From the NCBI GenBank assembly GCA_936450465.1, contig OW388303.1, positions 7,528,521 to 7,592,520 of the forward strand: a stretch of 64,000 nucleotides of DNA. The letters are read 5' to 3'. Below, one piece after another: positions 54,986 through 64,000 of the stretch. A program made the position numbers and the translations under genes. Each line of letters begins with the position of its first letter. Position 1 is the stretch's first letter. The DNA comes from Gibbula magus. Its lineage: Eukaryota > Mollusca > Gastropoda > Trochida > Trochidae. A model generated the notes under the pieces. That model did not search any database, was not told where the DNA came from, and saw only the letters and a program-made list of their open reading frames with translations.

Positions 54986-57900
54986 TCATCGCGTCTGCGC
55001 ACTGGTACTTCCGGTAAGGAAAGCAGCCCCGTAGCGATTGAATGTATTGTCTATGACTGGATCGCTCTTTCTGTCATAGGGAGGATAGACTCGCCGAAGA
55101 GAGTTATTTGAATACTTCCAGGGGTTATGTGGCAGGAAGGGTTCTTGGGAAACGGCCATAACGTGTAATGGCGTCCTGTAAGGTTTGGGAGGTCTTCCAT
55201 GCCAGTTGGATGTCGACGTATCTAAAGGTATCATTCCCGATTGTGGACTTTCGTAATTCTTCGGAAATCTTCGGTGAACCGGTGGCTCTTTAGTGGGGTC
55301 CCCGAGATAAGAAGCTGTATAGAGACTGTTCTTGTTGACGCGGACTGGCCGCATGGTATGGTGGTCAAGGAAATCCGTGTCGGTGTGGTGTAACCTTCTA
55401 TCCGAGCTCAGCAACCGTCGTCCCAACAGGCGTGTTGTGTGACCCTGTGGATTAGTAAAAGAACAAAACATCAAGTTTTTTGACAGACAGTTAGGTTCAA
55501 AACACGACTTGTTGATGTTGTCTGAAGTTGAGAAATTTGTTATGGATATAACAGCATGAGAAAAGTCCTCCAAAGAAACCATTAGATATTTGTGTTCAAG
55601 ATTAAGACACATTTTGTGGAAGCATTAAACCAAGCTAATCCATTCCCATGACAGGAGACGTTATCCAGACAACCTGCTTTTTATTATCTTCCCACATAGA
55701 TTACTCATTTCTATCCACAACCCTTTGTTACACATGGAGCGCTTTCTTGGTAAGGAATAGAGTAGGTTATACAGCCATCGACGTTGTTTAAAGGTGCCTC
55801 CATTGATTTATGTTAAACATTTATTTGACTTTAATACGTTCCAACATACCATATGTGCTCTTTACAATACAAACAAATTCACTCAGCTTGCATATCCATC
55901 CCCAATCGCCAAACATATCATAATTACTAGTTTTCAATTAAAATTGAGTAACATCATTTTGCATGTGCAGAAACCGAAAGTGCACGTCCTATTTACATGC
56001 ACCTATTGAACATTATCAACCCAAAATTGTTTTTTGTCTGGTTTTAATAATATTCCAAAATTACGTTTGACTCATTGGCGCGCGCCACACGCGGTGCATT
56101 GTCCGGTTTTCGATCAGAAATCGATATTTTTACCTTCGTATCGTCAATATACTAAGTAGAATATCATCAAAATGGTAGATTTTGGTAACAATTGGTACTT
56201 CTCGATAAAATAAGACCATTTATAACGTTTGTCATATTTGACCCCCAACAACAGAATGGATGTACCTTTAAACTTCCCCCGTATATATGGTCCAAATATA
56301 ACATAAGTTAGATGGGAACACATGATACGACTAACCACTGTGAGGAAAGAATGGCTTGTCTGATATGCCCTTTAACTAGTATGCATGTAGTGGTATCACA
56401 CCACTTATCATAGTTATACTCGCTAGATCAGCGCTTGCTTATGACAACGACCAGACTATTATGTTAAAAGATGATCGAGACTTAAGGGACCACAATATGA
56501 AGGTTGTTTCGTGAGAGGGTGTCCAGACCATGAAGATAAGTATTGGAATTAAAGACAGCGAATAATGCTGACATATTGAGAATACAATATTCGAGAAAGC
56601 ATTAATTGTTGACAAATCTTTAAAGTAACAATTTGTGATACAAATATACTGAATGCATTTTTTTTTATCCCAACTACAGATATATAAGCATCAGATTTGC
56701 ATAAACTATTGCTACATGTTCTCTCCATTAAACGAAAACGCCCTTTCTTTCTTCCAAGCATCAACAACCCAAAGTCCCAGGAAAAAGGTTCAAGTTCTTG
56801 TCTTCGTGATAAATCATCTTAATAGAAGCCTGGACAGAACAAAGAGCGCATTTGACAAGTGCAGTGTTTCCTCTAATAGCTGCTCGCCATTTTGTTCTTT
56901 CCTTTGTCCCAGCGTCTAGGTTTGTGTCTATCGGTTTATAGCAAACAATTTGTTTTAAATATAAACATATTTCTCCAAGATCACTATACCTCATCACTTA
57001 ACATCACCATTATTCGAGCTTATCTATTTAGCAAATATGCTACCATTCCTCTTTAAACATCTGACCGCTTTGAGTAAGCGTATTTAAATAAGATTTAATA
57101 CGGTATTTCAACAAAAAAGGTTTCACTTACATCTCCGAAGTACACCCCGTGGTCCTGGAAAGAATTTCTGTTGTCATGGTCACTGAAGCGGTTACTCTTC
57201 TTGTAATTGACCTGTCATGGAAAAACAGAGCTGTGACTTAATACAATTGGATAACGTCGGATTTGAATGGATAACTCCAGAGAGGACGTTCCGAATGATT
57301 AACGAGAGTGTCAGAGTTGAAAGACAGGATGATCATATTGCAGGATCGACAGACGGGTGGGTCTGGGTGGGGTGTCATACGGGTCAGAGGTCACGGGGTC
57401 AGCGGGTGAAAATTTTTTTTTGGCTTTGAGCAATTTGCCATCTTTTCCATATGAAATATGGTTGACATAACGTTTTTGGGAATACTTTAATATAAGCATT
57501 GTATTTCATTACTTCTTTGAGTAGGGTGTTTTAAAAATGGAAGTCATACAAGAAAAATAAAGCTTTGCATAACAACTTCTTTGTTCCGAGAATTCGTGAT
57601 TTTCTGTATCTGTAACAAAACGCCGTACTCTCAGAACAAACAAAGTGGTCGTCCATAGACACCTGTTCTTATCACGTTACATGTTTAATACATATGCTCT
57701 GACTGAGACTTGTTGAGGGTATATAGAACACAGTCATTCTCTTTCATCCCAAACATGGAACTGTACATATCTGGAAACATACCCATTTATTGCAATTAAT
57801 ATGCATAACAGCTGCCTTTGTTCCATCTTAATATTAAAGGGACAGTAGAACTGGGGCATATTATTTTAGACGAAAAGCGAGGTGGTATTCCCGTTCCAGT

Positions 57901-60900
57901 ATTTATGATATCAATAATTATAATAATGAGAATATCAATATACGTCAGGAATCCACATCAACAGCTCCCTACTTTGTTACCCTAATGTAACCCAATGAGC
58001 TGCCCGATACCGAATTTGAAAGTCACCTCTAACGTTACCAGGCTGCCAGGTACCCGTTGCATTGCTGGCTGGACAAAGGCTCATTTTGAATAAAGTCTCT
58101 TGCCCAAGGAGACACAACGCGTCTCTCGAGATCAACACGTGCATGAGTTAAGACATAAGATATAAGAGTCATTTGAAACATATAGCCTAGAATCAAAACA
58201 CTTATTCTTCGAATTTCTTCCACAAACTAGCTGGGTCGTTCTGACTCTTTAAGCTACCTCCACATCAGGGCCATCAACAAACAAAGGGCCGTGTACACCG
58301 CTTTAAAATTTAACGTTTATTCACACATTAACGCTGATTGTTTAAAAGTTTAGAGTTTTTAGACGTTTATGTCGACGAGACACGCAACCTGATCACGATA
58401 TCCCAAAATAAGCTGTACCAGGGCAGAAATGTTCAACTTCTTATAGACAAAAATATGGTCTATGGAATTTTTATAATTACTGTACCTTCATCCTTATGAC
58501 TATATATTGTTCAGTACTTCCAGTTCCATTCAGTTTATCTATTTATGTATACAGTTTATTTTAGACTTGCTGAATCTAGACTGTATTAAAGGGTCTTATT
58601 GTTTTACACAGTCATCGGGCAGGACTAGCTTCTTAGACTCAGACTTCTTAGTATAAATCGCCATTATATTTCTAAGCATTTTTCGGTAACAAGATGAATA
58701 TAATATATTTCTATAAATGGAGCATTTCATAAGGTATATGACATATGTCTATTGTATATGTATTAATGTGACATTGGAGGAACGAACTAAGGTGCTTGTA
58801 AATTGCTATGGTAACCGTAATGTATTTTGTAAGAAGTGAGTGTAAGTCGATCTCGGCGACGAGCTATATGGAAGGATATTTTAACCTGTTTAATGTTCAA
58901 TCTGATGATGAAAAAGTTATGGTATGTTTCAGACAACCTGCTCCTGACTTTTAGTTCTATATACCAAAACCTGCAAATTTCTTTAGATACTCGTCGTTTA
59001 CATTAATTTTACATGAATAAATCTATATATTATATACTGTTTTATTTATGCATACATATAAAAATTTGTCTAAGAGCAGTCTATCATGACTCCAGAAGTA
59101 TAGTGGCTTTTATCACCATCTTATATAAGTACAATGCATGTATATACTCAAGGTGAGACTCTCATAAAATAGTCTGCCTGTCTTAGTTCTGTATTTAATA
59201 AGGTTGACTTTAGCAAAGAGCTATGAGACAGGGGGCACTGTGCTAGTTCACGTGTTACATATTCTTGTTTATTCAATAAGTAGGCTTAATGTGAATTCAA
59301 ATATATTTTTAATGAATGTTATATCATTTTTGTAAATAATTCAACGCGATCCTTAATTTCCCTTTTTGGGTGTCAGATAACTATAATACTTGCTAAAGAG
59401 AAATCCAGACTGTATCAAAGACTCCTAAACAATAGACTCATGGTGCATGGTCAGTCTAGACATTACATGATCCAATACATTGGAAGTGTTTCTTTGAAAA
59501 TGATATAAACATATCTGGAGGCTTATCTCCTGATACAAACACTTAAGTCTACCCTAGTATACCTGATATAGATAAAACAAAGGACGAAGGCATGTAGGGA
59601 GCTTAGCTGCAGTTCGGATACACAAAGCTAAGGTAAACGTCGAAGCGATTACCTGAGGATAAAGCTGTTTGATGTATGATGAGAACGGTTTGATGTATGA
59701 TCAGGCGGTTCTGTAATATTTACACATGTTTTATTTACAGTTCTGTCTACATTTGCTGTCTGAATGTATCTTAAACTTTCAGTGGGCCAAATGATTAAAA
59801 AGTGTTTGTTTGAATTTTGGTTTTGGTTTTGTAAAGTGTGCGCAGCGAGATAATAATAATAAAGATACCACTACAGGTGTATTAACGGGAAAGAAAAAGA
59901 ACATACAACGTAATAATACTTCGTTTAAACGTTTTACTGCATATTATGTTTATTCATGTGATTAAATCTGTTAAAAGATATGAAACTATATGTCATTAGA
60001 ATCGTGTACAACAAAAGTAATATATCCCTGTCTCTGTTTATAATATTAATAGGTAGTAACTACATTTTGAAAAATAACATTTTGAAATTTGTTTTTGATT
60101 AACAGCTATTTGAACTATAGATATCCCTGGAGTGTTTGAATGGTTAACCATAGACAGCAGGTGCGTGATCTCGCTAGAACTATAGGCTCAGATAAGATAT
60201 ACATGCCATGCTCTACCGGTAGCACATCGTGGTCCCAGCGCTTAGTTGCGCTGCCCTTCATTTCAGTATAGCGGAGCGCAGTCGAGGAATGTTGCGCAGC
60301 GCTACTGTGCGAGGAAACCAGGGTGCCGGTAATACCGGTCATGAAACCTTTTAACGTGACAGTGATCGATACTCAATTTCGATTGGTGAACATTTCCAAT
60401 TTTTTTAGGCATCATTTCACAACCTAACTTGCTCAGATTACCGGAATAATGTTCATCATGCATGAATCCAGACCCTGACATCTACTCTAAATCCAACAAG
60501 TAATTTTAAACTCGATATTCAGATTTGATTTCCGATAAATTCGGAGTTCAGAAAGTAACAACCACGTGGCTTCACACAATTCAAACTTTATTGGCTGTCA
60601 ATCAAGTATATGCAATATGTCTTTGATTTTCATACTATAGTTGCAATAAATTAAAGAATCTTGACTTTCCTTTATCGCTACAACTTTACAATCAATCATT
60701 TATTCCGTATAAATGGCCATGAGGCCAACAGTACAACATGTGTAAAATATAACAAGAACGTTGCTGCGCCACTGACAATATACGTTTAACTTTTTAAATA
60801 ACTTTCAAAGAAACTAAGTTTATATTCAGCGTTAAGTCATACTACTCACATCGTTTTTGTTCATGAAGGGGGGAGGGGGTGGTTCCGGCCTGGCAGTGTT

Positions 60901-60960
60901 GTCGGGGAGGAAGGGGGCGGCCAGCATCGAACCCGTACTTGTCGTTGCCGCTCTCTGCAT
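54986..60960 (-). CDS. Uncharacterised basic, proline-rich protein; possibly axonemal
   Basis: Three exons, 60960-60850, 57211-57131 and 55444-54986, all phase 0, join to 216 residues. Donors are GTGAGT and GTAAGT, acceptors CATGACAG and ATCCACAG. The N-terminus has a PEPPPPPF run; the middle exon reads NYKKSNRFSDHDNRNSFQD; the last exon has RPVRVNKNSLYTASYLGDP, MIPLDTSTSNWHGRPPKPYR and EPFLPHNPWKYSNN, then YPPYDRKSDP. There is no signal peptide or membrane segment. The pattern of short Pro/Tyr/Trp/Arg motifs resembles small microtubule-inner or sperm-tail proteins (I thought of the vertebrate C2orf73 group), but this is only an impression. An acceptor-like CCCATCTAG near 60997 suggests an upstream untranslated exon. 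The exon chain itself is well supported. Confidence 0.75.
55779..56275. mobile_element. Dispersed repeat with short terminal inverted repeat
   Basis: GTTTAAAGGTGCCTCC at the left and GGATGTACCTTTAAAC at the right are inverted. Internal TAATTACTAGTTTTCAATTA and CACCTATTGAACATTATCAA match 28130-28245. It lies in the second intron of the gene at 54986-60960. Confidence 0.55.
57985..58150 (+). repeat. Fragment of the dispersed repeat seen at 46215-46660
   Basis: CCAGGCTGCCAGGTACCCGT TGCATTGCTGGCTGG and ATAAAGTCTCTTGCCCAAGG AGACACAAC align with the middle of the longer copy. Confidence 0.6.
58250..60845 (-). other. First intron of the 216-aa gene, no feature recognised
   Basis: AT-rich intronic sequence with no supported exon. 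A GC-richer patch near 60150-60340 carries a short open frame without homology. Confidence 0.4.
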
Positions 60961-61924
60961 GTCTACCTCGCCTCCAGCCAGCCCTCGGTGTCGGAACTAG
61001 ATGGGTCAGAGAGGAGGGTGTTTAGAAATAGAGGTGTTGCCGGGGTACATGAGAATATGACATAACATGAGCGTTACCACAAATATCAAGTCATGTCTAA
61101 CGACGTCGTTATAAAATAAGACATTACAAGACATTTCCGTATCTAGCACATGATCAATGATGCCATCATTTGCTTGATAACAGTGCGTTGGTATATACAT
61201 CGAAACGTCGCATTTTACTGCAATAAAGAATAATATAAAAATCCATAATCTTGTATTTCTTCGTTTCAAAACATTTTCGTGTTAAAAATTGTAAAAATCA
61301 AGATGCATGTGAGTGTCAACGAACCTATTTTGGCGAAGCAACTGTAGCTTTTACTGACGGTTATTAAGTCATTAGATAATTTTCCATTTCAACATCAGAG
61401 TCGTAAATATCTAAAAATCTGATCAATGTTAACGATCTTGTCATAAGCCATTAATGTTTTATCATTAATTTTATATTGTTAAAAAGTATAACACACCTAT
61501 TATATTAACATTCCAGACAATAATGTTATACAAAACCTAAGTAATGAAACACGATGTTAATTATATGTACATGACTTATGTGTACACGTAAAGAAATATC
61601 AATAACTGTGTATAGTCACGTATAAATGTCAACATTTAATTAATAAAGTATAGTGCTATCGTCTTCCAACATTTCCCAATCTATGTAAACGTTGTAGTCG
61701 TAAATATATATTTACAATAACTACATACAAATGTTAGATGTACGATTCGACCACTTGTCTTGATTTATATTTACAAATTTCCCAAATGATGCAGTCATAA
61801 GTAATAAAAACAAACATATACAGATATGTTATACACGAATATACAGCAACAAGTATACCAACTATTCCAAATCAATGCAAAAGTTCCAGTCACAAGTCTT
61901 TAAACTGAGTTTATAAAGTACTAC

Positions 61925-62022
61925 ACGTTACAACAAGTACTATAAGCGCTTTGAGCATGCTTTCGAGCGTGGATATGTGCGCTTTATAAATATGCACTAT
62001 TATTATTATTATTATTAAATAA
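61925..62022 (-). mobile_element. SINE 3' end with (ATT)n microsatellite
   Basis: TATAAGCGCTTTGAGCATGC and GTGCGCTTTATAAATATGCA precede (TTA)n at 62000-62018. The GCGCTTTATAAATA motif is a common SINE 3' terminus and resembles the end of the copy at 52230-52605. Read in the plus direction the tail is at the right, so orientation is uncertain. Confidence 0.55.
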
Positions 62023-62349
62023 ATAATAACCATGCCGTATTTATCAATCAACATAAACGTCACAGTCATATGTAATTGCAATAAATACGCACGAATATAA
62101 GATATATACGTACAAACGATCACCAGTATTCCACCATTTGCCAATCACTGCTAGTTAACGTCCTGTATGGGAGATCTCTACGCCCCGTTGCGCCGAGTAA
62201 CTAAGCACAGTGATCTCATCTCTTTTGGTCGATAAATATTTCACGAGTTACCCAGTCGCTTCGACTTCTAATCCCCGAACTATATGCGTAGTCCTGTCGT
62301 GATAAATAACGGCGACTTAATAATCTTCTGTTCGTGTCGTAACTATTTT

Positions 62350-62720
62350 AACGTATGCCATATTACTTATATCAACATGCACCACATTACTTATGATATA
62401 CACTGTTTATTATATTGGTATTATTTGACATATTACTTATATCAATATGCACCGCATTACTTATGATACAGTGTGTTACTTATGATACAGTGTGTTACTT
62501 ATGATACACACTGTATATGATATCGATGATATTTGACATTAATTATATCAACATGCACCGGGTTACTTACTATACTCACTGTATGTATATACTATTGGTG
62601 ATATTTGACATATTGCTCATATCAAAATACACCGCATTACTTGTTATACACGCTGTATATGATATTAGTGATATTTAACAATTACTCATATCAACATTCA
62701 CTACATGACTTATTATACAC
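62350..62720. repeat. ~95-bp degenerate tandem repeat
   Basis: Units contain GACATATTACTTATATCAA, CATGCACCGCATTACTTATG, ATACACACTGTATATGATAT and GGTGATATTT. About four copies with a short local expansion of TTACTTATGATACAGTGTG near 62457-62500. A further trace lies near 63098-63140. Confidence 0.75.
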
Positions 62721-62724
62721 ATGT

Positions 62725-64000
62725 TTATTATCCATATGGTTGAAAATAACCGGGGTAATATTATTCATATGAGCACATGTGCACATATCACGTTTGCCTA
62801 GAAACGGTTGTTTTTCCCGTATATATAATATCGATGTCTGTGACGTCAGAAAACAATTGTTCGTGACGTCACTGTAGCTTACCGTCGCAAGAGAAGCGGA
62901 CCTTTTCCTGTCTTTTTTTACGCGATTAAAATGGAATAGAATGGGTACTAAAGAAATTATTACACTCAAAGGGTGTGTCAGTATCATATGATTTTTAAGA
63001 AACTCGTGCAAATTTATGTATATCCCTCCCTCTCTTTGGGCAATATAAAACTTCACACTCATTTAGTAAAATTCATACGACACACTTCCTCGGGTAATAA
63101 TTTGACATATTACTTATGTTATAAATCAGATATGCACCAACTCACATTTAACGTCATATTTTAACATAGATGATATATGTGTTTTGTTGTGGACAGATAC
63201 CATTTTTATAACATTGTGGTAGGTAGACTGTTTATATCATCACATGTGTTGCATATATAAGTTTATCACCTCTGAAATAACGTTATGTCACGTTTGTATA
63301 TCACGAGTTCTGTAAGTATTGTAATGGAATTTTCATTTGAAAGTATAACATTTATCATAACAAATGACTTATTTATCATGACATTTTACTTACGTTATTA
63401 TGGCGGAGGTACTGACGATAACATATACATTTGTATTTATCAATTGTTAGTATCGATTATTAAATGGGCTTAACACGTATTTTGCAAATTTTATTTTTCT
63501 AAATTTCCCATTTATAATGATTGTTTATGTCATTTATATTTATAAAACATTTTATTACACAAACCAATTATCCGTAGTGGTTATAACGGCGATGCGTTTA
63601 ATGCAAAAAATGCATGGCGGCCATTTTATTATTTCGAATTACAAAAACGATTTACACGGCTTTATCGAACCATGAACAATCATTTTTGACTTGATTTTCC
63701 GAAGAGAGAAGGGTGTTTTACTATTAGTAAGATTATTTTTCAAATACATATCATCAACTTATTTGAGCGAAAGTGCTACTGCCCCTTTAAATGGTATAAC
63801 GTTTCTCTTTTTAAAAACAAATAATATATAATATTTCTAAACACACAGTGTATAATAAGGTTTGAAACCAGATGAATTGATATATCAAAATGTTGAAATG
63901 TAATTCCAAGCCTTAACCACATGGTAAAACATAAGCGCTGTCATATTTTCCATATGTACATGCTTCAGGGCGAGTTGTTCGTCGTCGGTGACGTCATAAA
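62725..64000. other. Right end, no gene recognised
   Basis: TGACGTCA sites occur at about 62840, 62863 and 63989. Near 63590-63800 is a block (GCATGGCGGCCATTTTA, CTACTGCCCCTTTAAATGG) that looks like part of a mobile element. No exon is supported. Confidence 0.35.

Overview
This window is animal nuclear DNA, most likely from a mollusc and probably a gastropod. The genes are split by long AT-rich introns with GT-AG borders. The encoded proteins are clear metazoan orthologues. The spaces between exons are full of SINE tails ending in a GCGGCGTTAAA-type block plus (CTCA)n, fold-back MITEs, and long elements carrying (GTCC)n runs; this mix is familiar from molluscan genomes, although the species assignment is inference. 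No prokaryotic features such as operons, CRISPR arrays or insertion sequences were seen.

Layout. (1) 1275-3817, + strand: the last three exons of a gene I do not recognise, ending in an acidic Ser/Thr-rich tail. (2) 9246-about 30400, - strand: a complete C-terminal binding protein (CtBP) gene with nine coding exons (449 codons) and at least two untranslated 5' exons. NAD-binding and catalytic residues are intact. (3) 30568-42450, + strand: a complete MAEA gene (nine exons, 389 aa), the LisH/CTLH/RING-like subunit of the GID/CTLH ubiquitin ligase. (4) 47797-48315, - strand: an intronless Gemin6 gene of the SMN complex. (5) 48805-49553, - strand: a two-exon Mediator subunit 9 (MED9) gene. (6) 54986-60960, - strand: a three-exon gene for a 216-aa basic, proline-rich protein of uncertain family, possibly an axonemal microtubule-associated protein. 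The last 3 kb and the first 1.2 kb show no supported gene.

CtBP and MAEA lie head to head about 0.2-0.5 kb apart and probably share a divergent promoter. From memory, the human orthologues CTBP1 and MAEA are also divergent neighbours on 4p16.3, so this may be an ancient conserved gene pair. MAEA is convergent with Gemin6.

The most unusual biology is in CtBP. Its exon 8 splice donor is at the edge of a roughly 20-copy minisatellite whose unit resembles the exon end plus donor. Its exon 4 acceptor, with 17 exonic bases, is present three times in 47-bp tandem copies. Its second possible start codon is created by splicing A|TG across an exon junction. Elsewhere the notable structures are MITEs with intact 8-9 bp target duplications, a 12-bp repeat array open in several frames, and a 1.05-kb element with short terminal inverted repeats around six 145-bp tandem units. 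I found no evidence for a wholly new multi-gene system.
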